A DNA stretch of 64,000 bases from Adiantum capillus-veneris (taxonomy: Eukaryota > Streptophyta > Polypodiopsida > Polypodiales > Pteridaceae), in the NCBI GenBank assembly GCA_014529385.2, contig CM043958.1:147746885-147810884 (forward strand). The letters are read 5' to 3'. This document shows, in pieces, positions 33,060-44,840 of the stretch (positions are counted from its first letter, which is position 1; every line of letters begins with the position of its first letter). The position numbers were made by a program, and so were the translations under genes. The notes beneath the pieces were generated by a model. It had not been told where the DNA came from and made no database searches. It saw only the letters and a program-made list of their open reading frames with translations.

Positions 33060-36000
33060 TTGCATTGTTGATGGTTTAGCTTTTGATATAGAGGTTGTGC
33101 CTAAAGTTTGATGGAGACTTGTTGAAGGTAAAGTTGACTTACAAGGTTGATCTGTTTGAGTGTCTGCTTTAGCTTTACCTTTTTCTACTATGGTTGGCTG
33201 TTCCTTCTCTACATTGATTTGATATGCTTTTGGGACCTTTACCATTTGTTGTTGTTGAAGCTTTTTGTTATTGTCAAAAGCAAATGTTCATCCAGCTTTT
33301 TGCCATGATCACACTTTCTTTGATGTGATGGGAGTTGATTATGTAGAAGGTTTCCTTGAACTCCCTAGTACTCATCTTGAGTATGGCTTCTACTATGCCA
33401 AAGCTAGGAGTTAGCATTTTAGAGCTTGTGTACACTGTTTATTCTAGCTCTTTGATTGGTGGCTTTCCCATCATTACCCAAGTACCATAAGGCATCAAAT
33501 TTTTTGTAGCATAACGATCTACCATAGTTGAACATGTAATTTTGAGTCGTGTTTCTCCATGCACATTGAATTTGATCATAGTAGGGGACAATCGATCTTC
33601 TGCCTTATCCTTGTTCTTCTCTTAATCTTGAGTTTGTTGAACATCTACTGTGGAACTTGGAAACACTGCTTCTTCCTTTGCTTTCAATTGAGTTTTTCTT
33701 TTTGGAGTCGGCTTCTTTGAAACAACTTGGTTGATTCTTTAGGTATGTCAATGATGACATATTCTTGTGGTTGCTTTTCTTCCTTCGTTTGTGCTTTTGC
33801 ATCATAATTCATGACAAAGTTGTTTGTCTCACCTTTTTTGCTTTCATACTAATAATTTTCATTAGCTTCCTTCAACACCTTTATCATAAAAAAGGGAGCT
33901 ATGTCGTGCCCTACTCATCACAAAACTTTGTAGGTGTTGTTTCATTTATGCACACATCTAGAGTAGCCAAGATTTGATCCCACCCAAAAGGTCCAAACAA
34001 CTCTTTTAAAAATGGCTATGGAATGTAGTCTTTGTCTTCCACCAGTCTCTCTTAAATGCAATCCTCTCTAATTAGGCTCTGGCATTCAGACTCTCCACAC
34101 ATCCAAATATATGCTTTGGTTTGTAACCATACACGTAATTATTTTTTGTTGACGGATGTTGAGTCAAATTCCTCTACAGAAGTTTGAGTAACATCTCTAT
34201 AGCTATGGTCCTTGACGTTGATCCTCATCGTAACTTCCTTGTGCCGCAAGTAGATATCGTCGAAACCTCAATCTTGCACCATCTTAAGTTGACACATGAA
34301 TGGTCTCCCCAAAATGACATCAAAGTTGTTGCTTTGCCAAAATCCACTATTGCAAAGGTATGCTCGTACTATATCCCACAATATGTTATTATAACATAAT
34401 TCAACATACCTACAGGACTCTCAACATGACATCTGCAAGTTGTAGTTTCATTTTGATGTTTCTAAGCGCTGGTCTTCCCCATTTCTCCCATATGTCTTTT
34501 GGTGGCAATGGCCACTCCAGCCTTGCCATGAAGTATAACAATTGTTTTGACTCCTTTATGCTCCACTAATAAGGTGGTGTTTCCTTCTTCCCCTTGGTAG
34601 CAATCTCCCACCTTGTTTACAGGCATTGGTTTTTTTGTCTTGTGTCGTTTCACCCATGTGTTCATCTAAGGGGATGTCTTGATGAGGAATTTTCAGTCCC
34701 ATGTTCTATAGATTTTTACCCACTTCTCCCATATATGTGGTTTAATTTTCAACAACTCTGAGAGAATCATCATGCATTGCATAGGAGTAGACATCAATTC
34801 ATGCAAGCTTTTAGTATCCATCATTTTCGGTGTGGATTTCCACCGAGATGGTACCAGTCTAAACTCCTATCTCGTTTTGTGTTCTCATATGAAAGACGAT
34901 AGAGTCTGTAGAGAGTGTGATTTGCTCTCTTCAGATGCTATAGACCTAGCATCACCATAAAGTGATTGAATGTCCCCTAGGTAAAACTTGTGATCCATGT
35001 TAATTTTAGTGATAGGTGCAGACTAAAAAGTTGCACTACCATCCTTTTCATTTCTCATTGTTTCCCATAAGGCTTGTGGCCATGGCTCTTCCACTTCAGG
35101 GATTTGCATCATCACTTGTGACTTTGAGTCATCTGTGGTATTAGCCACTACCCTATTTTCCAATGGCGTTTTTGTTTCAGGCTTCATTTGATCATTCATT
35201 TTGTTTCCTTTGTGCTAAATTTCTCCATTCCTTTTGTGGATTAACACTTCCTTTTTAAGCATGTTCAGTTTCTTTGGCTCCATTAGAGCTTGACCTGTCT
35301 CTATGAGACTTTTGCACATTTCCAGCCTCTAATTTTCAACTTCAGGATGAGGATATGTCAACCATATTTGTTCCAACATCTGATTGGTTTTTAGTCTAGC
35401 CTCATAAGGTTGTAATAGAGCCTGTAAAGGTTCTAGAACTTTGTCCACTAAGATTGAATCTCTAGATGATATCTTGGATGACACAGCTCCTCCTGCTTGA
35501 TCCTTGTTTTCCCTTTCTTGTTTCAGCTGCTCTTTGTTTTGTTGTATCTCAATTTCTAAGACAGTTTTCGCTTTTGGACTTTTTGCTTTCATTTTGTTTC
35601 ATTTATCTTTCCATAGTTTTCTTTGACTTCTCACCAATATGCTCTCAATTTTTGTCTAAATCGGCAAGTTGTGTTCCTCCTCGATAGGTTTACTTTTGAC
35701 AGCTTCTTGAGCTTGAGCGCGAGTCACCACATTCATAGGAATACTTTCGACAGCTTCTTGAGCTTGAGCTTGAGCCACCACATTCATAGGAATTGTGGGT
35801 TCTACCTCAAATCCACTTGAAGAAGGTAACACACTGACAATGTTCATTGTTTCTATCCCCTTGTTATCAAGATTTTTGGGACTGTTCAAAAGAACACGAT
35901 TGATTGCACATTCATCACAAAATCCAAAAATCTCTTTATGTTTACCCTTGAGTGGAAAATTCCTTGCCCAATGATTGCCTCCACACTTGTAGCATGGTCC

Positions 36001-37713
36001 TACTTGTTGCATTGCTAGTGCTATAGTTGATGGTTGTTCTTACTTGATAAGAATGGTCTTTGATCCATATTGTTGGTCGGCTATGAACATTAAGGTGTTT
36101 TGGTTCCTGGAATAGTGATTTCTCATGGGTTGTGACAGATGATATCGTTAAGTGTAGTTGACTATGATTCTACTATCCTTCAAAAGAGGCGATTGTTGCC
36201 CTAACATATATTGTCGTCTTGATTGAGCATTACACCATGGGATAGGATGATCCCCTCCACAAGTCTCACATCTCCTCATTTGTTGTTGGCGTACATCCGG
36301 GCTCTATCTATAGCCTTGGCTCATTCTCCTTACCACTTCTTTGACCAATTGATCAACGCTCAAAATGGCTATAGCATGGTCGTTTTGCTTCGTTATGGAT
36401 TCACTCATCGTAGAAGAAGCACTACTAATCAAATTATGTCCTTCTTCAGTCACCTCTTTATAGGCCTTACAATTGTCAACTAGATATAATGCTTCTCTAG
36501 TGATTTGCTAAATGTTGAGCATGCTTTCAAGTGCAGTTCCTTCTTGAGAGTCTCGTTCTTCACGCCCTGTATAGAGAGAACTGACAATATTTCTTCTTGC
36601 GTTAACTCTTGTGTGGGACATTTGTTTGAAAGCATAGATTTGGGACACAATATTGTGTTTGATTCCCCTTTTAGGGAATTCCTCCGTGAATTCACACAAT
36701 AGTTGTTCTATGCTTGGAAAATTATGTTTGTTTAGTGGTTGGAACCACATCAAGGCTATTCCTTCCAATGTTATCCCACATCCCTCATATTGATATGGAT
36801 ATTTGCCACTCGTTCATCTCTCAAAACTTGTTTGAAGAGTGAAACATGTGCATATGGATCCTTTGATCCATTGTACTTTGTCTTGACACGGTCTCATTCG
36901 TTGTGGTTCAGTCAACAATTTGACCAATTTGTGGTCTCTTGCGAAGATGTCTCTCCTTCCCTCTTCTTGTCTTGGAAAAAATCCTGGTGGAATCCTCTTT
37001 GAGATATGCTATGGCATCATTTTTGAAAATCTATGTCCGAACTGTGGTCCTATTGACCCCATAGATTGAGTCTCTTCACCTTGTGTTTTGGTCTCAAAGA
37101 GCATTGGTGCACTCACACTTGGCTGAAAGTACGTAGAGATTGGAGTACCCTTTTCTATATGTTTTCCGAGGTCAATTGGATCAACAAGTTTATACTCTTG
37201 TTCATACTTATCTACCATCAAAACTTGCACTCCTTGGGCATCTTTATACATGAATGCATAGAGGTTCTTATGGTCTACCAACTCTTTAGCATTGGGTTCT
37301 ACACGCTTGTAGAAGTTATGTTGATCCTCGTTTGTGAATCTATACAAACCCTCTTTAGTGTAAACCGTTAGAACTCTCATGGATTTGTTGGTTTTGATGA
37401 ATCTCATGTTGGGTTTTTTTATATCAGTGGATGCTTCTCGTCTAGGTCTCCAATCAATTTTTACTCTCGTATTTCCAATCACACGTATTTGAGTTGAGGT
37501 GTTTAATGGATGGTGTGGTTCCCAATGAGGTGTATAATCACTTGGCAAAGATCCATGATCCATGACTTGATGTGTGTCATTGTATGTTTGATACGTCTCC
37601 ATGTTTTCTCTCAATCCCACAATTGAAGGTGTTGCAACATTTCTTACGATTTCCCTATCTCTGAGTTGAGTGGAAAACCTTGGTGGTGGATTATTTGTCA
37701 TGGTTAAACTCAC
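33060..37713 (-). pseudogene. gag-protease remnant of a Tat/Athila-like gypsy element
   Basis: A reverse-strand coding region of about 4.6 kb broken into many frames. N-terminal: a 234-residue frame (37,713-37,009; TKEGLYRFTNEDQHNFYKRV, no known domain). Gag core: KYNGSKDPYAHVSLFKQVLR and GIALMWFQPLNKHNFPSIEQ (36,900-36,700), typical of the gag family with WF and F-x3-F spacing. Zinc knuckle: CYKCGGNHWARNFP, whose last Cys has become Phe (35,950-35,990). A protease-like segment, VKTIVILHGKAGVAIATK (about 34,525-34,580), has the Asp-Gly-Gly-type active site altered. Nothing resembling RT, RNase H or integrase follows to the left, so the element ends in non-coding repeat. It may be a gag-only non-autonomous type or a truncated copy. 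Confidence 0.65.
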
Positions 37714-37739
37714 TCAATACTCTCAAGAGAGTCTTTAAC

Positions 37740-38489
37740 AAACCCTCCTTGGTTTAGTGCAATTTATGCCTTTTTGTCCTTGGTCAAATCTCTCAATAGT
37801 CATGCCTTTGTGACCCTTTGGTCTATCAAAACTAATTTTGGGTACCCTAAAAGTTTGGAATTAGGAAACCTAAAAAAATTTGGCTCTAGAACTAAACCAA
37901 TCTTTGATGTGTCCCATTACTTGCAAGCTTTTATATTGGCTTAATTGGATTCAATTTGGAGTTGTGTAACATAAAAAATTTTTCTTGTATCTTGGTCTCC
38001 AAAAGGTATTTTGAGCTCAAACTTGAGATATAATATGTACTCAAGTATATCTAGAGGCGCATCAAATCAAATACCCGCACTATGAACAGGTACATCGATC
38101 ACGATCCATGACCCCCTGTCAAATTTTGGCACTAGATAAACAAGGTCATTTATACTTTATCTTTGGATAGCTTGTTACACTATACAAGCTATATCTCAAA
38201 TATTAAATATGGAATTGTTTTGATAGGTCAAATGGAAAATCCTAGGTCTACTACGTGGTTTTGAGTCTATCTTCTGATGCCTTTTGACCAAAATTTGCTC
38301 CTTTCTTCCCAAAATTGAACTTGGGGATATGTTCCCTTATATATGCACTATAGTTTGGGAAAATTTTAGATCAAGCTTTCACCATGGGTACATGAATCAT
38401 GATCTAAATTGAGTTTTTTTGGTACCATTAGGATCAACATGATTACTAGATGCTATGGTATCAAAATTTTTGGGTTTGGACCTCTAAAT

Positions 38490-38490
<1 letters not shown>
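37740..38490. repeat. non-coding flank of the gag remnant with dyad motifs
   Basis: About 750 bp without genes. Two variants of the atcacgatccat dyad lie at 38,092 and 38,390. This is the upstream side of the reverse-strand gag remnant and may be its 5' LTR or leader. It is cut by the copia-like LTR beginning at 38,494. Confidence 0.5.
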
Positions 38491-38493
<3 letters not shown>

Positions 38494-38523
<30 letters not shown>

Positions 38524-38665
38524 ACGGTGTGGGGTGGAGCAGAGTGACAAGAAGCAGCACTCACTCCTTAATCTTCTATACATGAAGAACAAGTGAGTAA
38601 GTTAGTAGAGTTAGTGGGCGGTCAAACATGGCCTTCAGCAAAGGCACAACACCTTTATCCCAACA
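38494..38665 (-). repeat. 3' LTR (left-truncated) of the copia-like complex
   Basis: The shared sequence agagcacggtgtggggtgga to the terminal CCAACA matches the LTR at 54,732-54,958 with several differences. The first about 35 bp found there, before the (GA)n tract, are missing here, so the outer end is lost in the (GA)n repeat (38,491-38,521). The reverse-strand PPT-like CATGGAAGGT (complement of 38,666-38,675) follows on the right. Confidence 0.75.
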
Positions 38666-39745
38666 ACCTTCCATGTAAAGGCGAATGTGCCAAAAGTGGG
38701 TGCTACTAGCTAAACTACTAGTATGTACAAGAAACTAGGTGAAACAACCTACACCCATTGGATCTCTCTCTCAATCTACATGCCATTGTATCCACACTAG
38801 ACCTTGCATGTAAATCTTATAGAGAACTTTGTATGGTCTGCAAAGCTCCACAATACGGGCCTCAACACTAGTAGGTAATACATGAGACTCCTGAACACTG
38901 ACAAAATCTGTACAAACTTGGCTACCCTAGCCTCCTCTGTGCTATGTGCAATCTCTGTACCATCAGGACTAGAGACAAATGGATATGACAAATTAGGGGT
39001 GTTCAACATTGCAATTATCCCCACATCCATTGTACCATGCTCTACCTATCCTGGGCCCTGGCATACCCATGTCAGCATCTACATAAACATATCTAAGAAC
39101 TCCATAACCGTCATCTTTGCATGTGTCTCTAGGGATCATAGCTGCTCTACCTCTATCTGCACAAATTTTGACAGCACCTGTTGTGTCTCATTAGAGCATT
39201 GTCGCTCTACCTCTGTCTCTACAAAGTCTACTAGCATGTCCTGCACAGCTAAATGATATGTCTCCTGAGCACACTGGAGCTTAATAGCAAAGGAGACATG
39301 TCTTGTCTCACACTCAATGCATGCCAACAACAAAATTGAGACCATGCCATCTTGTATTCTAGATACATGCATAGGATATACCAAGCCATTGTGGGCTCCC
39401 CTAACAATCACTAATGATCTGCAATGCATCTGGAAAGATTGTACTCTAAGCAGTGTCTGACACTCACAATCTACTAAACATCTCACTGAGGCCAAGCTTT
39501 GTCTCAATTAAGGAACATAGCACACAAGCCGTAGCGTATATGTTGCACCACTAGGCAATGACAAACAAACATCTCTTGCCACCTGCAACGTCAAACGTCG
39601 AACCATCGGCCAAGTGCACACAACCAAAGCTCTTGCTAGAGAATGTGTTGAACCACTCACTATGTGGTATGACATGGAAAGATTCATCTTCATCTAGAAA
39701 CCAATGAGAAGAAGTGTCACCTCTCAAACACACGTGGCATTGTAG
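38666..39745 (-). pseudogene. copia-like unit A: zinc/protease region and unknown 3' frame
   Basis: Reverse strand, multiply broken. SSHWFLDEDESFHVIPHSEW (39,551-39,733) aligns with the copia protease start, but the catalytic Asp-Ser-Gly reads Asp-Glu-Asp. The linker LVYPMHVSRIQDGMVSILL follows in 39,136-39,507. Where integrase and RT should be, there is instead a stretch ending in EEARVAKFVQILSVFRSLMY (38,797-39,030), then a PPT and LTR. Unit B (40.6-41.2 kb) carries a similar last stretch. I do not recognise this terminal sequence. Confidence 0.5.
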
Positions 39746-40437
39746 TGACCTGAGTGTGGCAAGCTATCAAGATTTAAACTTCAAACTATTTATGGGTTTG
39801 AGATCTGCATACGTTGAAAGCCCAAAGTCTATGACTTGAGTACCACCAGTAGCTTCCAAAGTATGTATGTGTATGAGGTCTACATGCATTGAAAGCCCTG
39901 AGTCCATGTATTGAGTGGGAGCTTCCAGAGTATTTATTGGCAGAGCCACCAATCTATCTGTCAGCAACCCTTGTATTGACTCTACTATTAGGAAGCAATA
40001 CTAGCTACCAATGTCTAATGGTGGTAGCCATTAGTATTTATTACATTGGTTGTCCGAAGTGACAAAACCTGTCAACAGTCGGAGTAAAACTCGACCACTA
40101 AACCATCACATAGTAAAACTATAGATACTTAGAAAACATGATAAGAATCTGGGAAAAATTTGGTAAAGTTTCCCTTGAAAACTGAGTAAAAACCCACCCA
40201 AACCCTATGAAAATAGACACTTAGTGTCTTAGTAAACAGATCCAAAAATGGTATACATAAAACTGCCAAAAACTTGGCAAACAGGTCACTCCTGAATGAG
40301 TGGCTCTATGGATGACCACACGTGTCCAAAAATTGTGTAAATGTGTGAACCTACTACTTGCAAGCTATATATAGCATGATGTATCCACATATGCATACAT
40401 AGCATGAAACTACACACAAACCGTGCTAAAAACTCTC
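39746..40437. other. non-coding; leader-like sequence
   Basis: No gene. The segment gggaaaaatttggtaaagtt at about 40,152 resembles the leader of Copia-3 (gggaaaaattcggcagagtt at about 48,844), where it lies just upstream of gag. This suggests a copia 5' leader for unit A. Two similar 60-70 bp stretches (tatgggtttgagatctgcat and tatgtgtatgaggtctacat, 39,790 and 39,865) form a degenerate repeat. Confidence 0.4.
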
Positions 40438-40610
40438 TGAAGTGACCCACATAATGATACATGAGCACAACACCCGTGCCACATAATCCACACTGTAAAA
40501 GTGCAAGTTGTGAGTAGAAAACCTCAACCAAAAGTAATCCTCGTTCGGAACTCCAATGCTTTCCACCTGTGTTGTCGATTATGCAGAAGACTCCAAGCTT
40601 TACCCCAACA
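40438..40610 (-). repeat. possible middle LTR of the copia-like complex
   Basis: Starts TGAAGTG, like the LTR at 54,732, and ends TTTACCCCAACA, followed by a reverse-strand PPT (CGTGGGAGGT, complement of 40,611-40,620). The ends match the family, but the interior does not align well with the other LTRs and has no (GA)n tract. It may be a strongly diverged shared LTR between two units, or the LTR of a related element. Confidence 0.4.
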
Positions 40611-40699
40611 ACCTCCCACGTAAAGGCCAATGTGGTTGTGAGGGAGAAAACAAAAGAAAACTGTACAAAACCTATACAGGGTCATCATGAAGTATGACC

Positions 40700-41241
40700 T
40701 TAGCCAATGCCCACTAGCTCACTGAATTTGTGTGCATCCAGTTCAAATTGTATTGAAAATATAGAGAAATTGACCACATACTCCTCACCAAAGCCGCACA
40801 CATCCCGCAAGTATCTCACCATACGCTACAAAGTGCCCATATGCTCAAAGCCAATATCAGCCATTGCATGGCTGACTGCTCCCACTACGAATACACCTAC
40901 CACAAATGCAATCTCGCATCTCGAGATCAGTATCTCATATATGAGACTCCCGAATGTTAATGCAATCCTCGCAATCTCTACCAATTTGACCATCTCCGTC
41001 AAATCTGGCTGAGAACTCCACTCATGACAATCATCATGACACCTAAACTCCAAGCCCTAGAATCCATCTTTGTGTCCATCTCATATCACATGCATACCAA
41101 AAGCATATGTCTGTCATGAACCCGGTGTGTCAAGAGCAATGTTCAACTCCAGCTCACACGCATCAACCTTTGGCCTAAGCATATCCATGAATGACTAAAT
41201 CACGGCTAAATCCTCGATGCTCAAGCCATCCATATTCATCA
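40700..41241 (-). pseudogene. copia-like unit B: unknown frame upstream of the PPT
   Basis: On the reverse strand one frame stays readable for about 170 residues apart from a few stops: SIEDLAVI, SFMDMLRPKVDACELELNIA, LEFRCHDDCHEWSSQPDLTE, MVKLVEIARIALTFGSLIYE, ILISRCEIAFVVG. It follows the unit B gag-protease (52.4-53.1 kb) once gypsy-4 is removed, and lies just before a PPT. It occupies the place of integrase/RT but has none of their motifs. A similar stretch ends unit A. Function unknown. Confidence 0.4.
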
Positions 41242-41246
41242 TTGGA

Positions 41247-41378
41247 TGTTAGGACAAGGGCAAGGCCGGGCTAGGCAGTGTGGAAAGGGAGTCCAACTAG
41301 GGCAAAGGGCTGGGAGCCATGCTATATAATGGGAGGTTGGGTGGTGGACTCCAGGGCACTAGCTCCCCTTGTCTCACA
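41247..41378 (+). promoter_or_regulatory. gypsy-4 5' LTR
   Basis: A very short LTR (132 bp), TGTTAGGACAAGG to GTCTCACA. TATATAA at 41,323-41,329 may be its TATA box. The tRNA-Met-type primer site starts two bases after it. Confidence 0.95.
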
Positions 41379-42240
41379 TTGGTATCAAGAGCCAGCTAGT
41401 TTTGGGAAGGCGTGGAGCACTTTTTGCATGTGCATGAGGGCAAGCCCGTGGAGCTCTCTCCTTGACTGTTCTCGATGAGACAGCGTTGGTGGGCAACCCC
41501 GCTTGCGAGGAGGAGGGTCGAGGTCCGCATCTGCGCCAAACCCCCCCCCCCTCTCATGCTTGACAGAATCGCATGGGCCTACTGAAGACTTTATGTCTCT
41601 GTGGTGAGGTTTTTCAAGCCACAACCAAGGCGTGTTGAGAAATCTCTTGCACCTCGCATTGCCTGCGAAGAAGCCATTGATAGTGCATGCGTTTTTTTTC
41701 ACACAGTGGACGCCCAAACCCTTTGGGTTAGTGGCCAACCTCGATTTTTTAAAATTTTAGGGGTCGGTACCCACAGCATACCGAGTGGGGCAAAGGCATT
41801 CCGTGGCTCGCAGGCAGGCCAAGAAATAACAAGCAAAGAAAACCTAAAAATTTTGCTGCATATACTACACATGGTCTTTTCGTAAAGTGTCTTCAATTTC
41901 TCCAAGATACAAAGACCAGTGCAGTTTTGGTGCTCAAGGCAACCACACCTACACTAACGGATTGTTTTCTTGAAATCCGGAGCAAGATTACATCCTAGTG
42001 GCAATTCCAAGAACACCAACGGGGAGTCCAATTAATCACACTTGCTCTACAAATGGGGTTGGCAACTTGGACTACCAACGAAATTGCCGGTCGCTTCAAG
42101 CAGGAGCACGAATGACATTAGCAAGGCTAATTACCGGTGTCAACGGGATTCTTTATTGATATTTACCAGTTGCGGTACATCCTACATCTACGAAACATCT
42201 TGTCGACATCAAGTATTTTTCTTGCTATTCCCGTGTCGCC
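41379..42240 (+). other. gypsy-4 leader
   Basis: Untranslated region between primer site and gag. It contains a run of about 11 C residues near 41,540. No independent gene is supported. Confidence 0.7.
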
Positions 42241-43920
42241 ATGGATTCAGATATCAATATGATTTTTGATTTCGAGCATAATACACCGGATCCTGCCGAT
42301 GATGGCTCATGGCCGGATGCTCTCAAGGAGAGTGCCCGCGACGCTACGGGAGGTGATCACACATATGAACTGCATGATATTCAAGAATTTCGTGCACTTC
42401 AGACACGCATATCAGTCATGGAAGGAAATTTTGCATACTAAATTATCCACGTTACTGATACAATTATTGCAATAGCAGTCCAAGGGTCCTACTGACACAC
42501 ACATGCATGAGCACGTTGCTACACAGGGGCAAGGCCCTTCTAATCAGGGACAAGGTCCATCTACTGATGCTTTGCACACTCTCACTGCAAAAGAGGTGGA
42601 TGAGTTGTTGGAAAACACCAAACCACCGACTTTTAAAGGAGAGGACCGAGATCGCAATAAGGATGTAGTGAATATCTTTCTCAACAAGTGGGATGGAATT
42701 CGCGCCTTACAGCGTACCCCGAACGCAGTCAGAGCACTGCAAACAAGTTTAACTCAGGAAGGCAAGGCCTACAAATGGTGGTTGTCTCTCAAGGAGAAGA
42801 ATATCATACCACAGAGCTGGGCAGCTTTTGAAACTATGTTTTGTAAAGAATTATTGCATACAAATGAGGCAGATCGGAATTAGATGGCTTGGGACACGTG
42901 TCCGATGCGCCAATACCCATCATTACTTGAATATATATCTCACTATCGGGATGTTATCCTCAAGTTGCAAGGCCTAGACACCTTTCAGCAAGTACGTGGG
43001 TTTATCCGTGGTCTGACACCAGAGCTTAAGAAGCACGTCAAGACTCAAGACCCTAAAACACTTGAGGAAGCCATAGTGAAAGCACATATTCATGATGATC
43101 CAGATGAAAAGAAATCAAATCATAATCACATGCCTGCTAATACACATGGTAATACACGCACACAGTACGGGCACAATAAAAGAAAATTTATAGTAACCAA
43201 TTCAGAAGCATCTAAAAAACCCAAGGGGTCCAGAGGTCCTCTCTCTTCTGAGGACTTTGATAAAGCTAAGAAAGAGAAATTATGTTTTCAATGTTTAGGA
43301 AGCGGTCATGGCAAAAAGGATTGTCCCAAGGGGAAATCTGTTGCTCATGGCAAGGAGAAAGCAGTGCACACGGTGCAACTGCTGCCTCTTGAGTCTTCCT
43401 CACGATTCTCTACAGTGGAAGTAACACACACCGAGGTGGTGCATGAATGTTGTCTCACACCTTCCATGTGGCAACAACAGACCTTCAGACTACATGAGTT
43501 AGTACGTATGCACGGATCTCTGCAAGGGCACAAGGTGCACATCTTGGTAGATGACGGTGCTACTCACAATTTTATCAATTAATTGGTAAAAAAACTCAAA
43601 TTGCCTCAAACTCCGAGTACCCACCGCTACAATGTGGCAATGATGAATGGACATGATACCAAAATCTGGGATACTCAAGTCCGAGCTGTTCCGTTGGAAG
43701 TACAAGGCTACTCCGATCCTTGGATTTTCAAGTTATGAACATGGAGAGGGCAGACGTGGTCCTTGGTAGGGAATGGTTGCATAGCCTAGGACCATCACTG
43801 AAGCGTAGCTATGAGCACAATAGCTTGATGTTCGAATCCCATGGCACACATCTGTTGTTGTTAGGAGAGAAGGATGTACTCTCTTCACCATTGATATGTA
43901 CAGTTGAGCTTATGTAGCTT
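42241..43920 (+). pseudogene. gypsy-4 gag and protease
   Basis: The start ATG at 42,241 gives MDSDINMIFDFEHNTPDPAD, frame-shifted near 42,440. The gag core spans 42,503-43,100 (ENTKPPTFKGEDRDRNKDVV, EGKAYKWWLSLKEKN, FIRGLTPELKKHVKTQDPKT), with an in-frame TAG at 42,881-42,883. The zinc knuckle is CFQCLGSGHGKKDC (43,284-43,325). Protease shows HILVDDGATHNFIN, with Asp-Asp-Gly for Asp-Ser/Thr-Gly, and TAA at 43,580-43,582. VVLGREWLHSLGP (43,755-43,795) marks the end of the protease region after another frameshift near 43,720. Confidence 0.92.
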
Positions 43921-44093
43921 GTTTCTGATAATGAAATAGATCAAGTTTTATTGTGTTACTCATTGTCTCATTTTCTCTCTAGCATTGAATCTATTGAACA
44001 TTCCTTCCACCACTGGCTACTTCCCAACAAGTAAAAGTTACTAGTGAGTTAAAAATTTTATTAAAGGAATTTCACGATGTTTTTCCTAATGAT

Positions 44094-44572
44094 TTGCCAC
44101 CAGGATTACCGCCAACACGATCGGTGCAACCTAGCATCGATGTGGTTGTAGGCAGTGAACCTGTCAGTAAACCGCCCTACCGCATGAGTTACTCTAAAGC
44201 TGCTGAGGTGGAACGCCAGCTTGCTGACTACCTTAGCAGAGGGTTCATACAATCTAGTTCTTCACCATGGGCTTCTCCTATCCAATTAGTGAAGAAAAAA
44301 GATGGCAGTATGCGCATGTGCGTAGACTACCGTGGCTTAAATACTGTTACTGTTAAGAACAAGTACCCATTGCCACGTGTGGATGAGTTGTTCAACAAAC
44401 TCACTCATGCTCATATTTTTACGAAAATAGACTTGAGATCAGGTTATCACCAAGTCCATATTTGACTTGCTGATATACTCAAAACTGCATTCCGAACAAG
44501 GTTTGGACACTACGAGTTTTTGGTTATGCCTTTTGGTTTAACCAATGTGCCCGCAACATTCATGACACTTAT
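44094..44572 (+). pseudogene. gypsy-4 reverse transcriptase, first part
   Basis: Starts near [20 protein letters not shown], and continues with [51 protein letters not shown], a TGA at 44,463-44,465, then [18 protein letters not shown]. Copia-3 is inserted after this, within the thumb-side of the palm and shortly before the catalytic Asp-Asp. Confidence 0.95.
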
Positions 44573-44764
44573 TGAAGGAGTACGAGCGGAAGTGCGACGC
44601 GAGAAAGAGTGCGAGAAGAAGAGCATGACGATATGGTGAACTCGCTCTACTGTAATGTGTAGAGCATAGTGAGTTCTTATTAGGTTTTTACAAAAGAATA
44701 TGTGTACATACCTGGCGGCCCGCCCACTTACCTGGGCGACCACATTGGGCTTTATACCCCAACA
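44573..44764 (-). repeat. Copia-3 3' LTR and PPT
   Basis: Forward-strand reading TGAAGGAGTACG to CCCCAACA. The reverse-strand PPT AAGTGGGAGGT (complement of 44,765-44,775) abuts it. Confidence 0.96.
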
Positions 44765-44840
44765 ACCTCCCACTTAAAGTCCAATGTGGTACTTTAAGTG
44801 TGAGAGAAGCTACTAGACAAGCTAATATACAAGAGATGTA

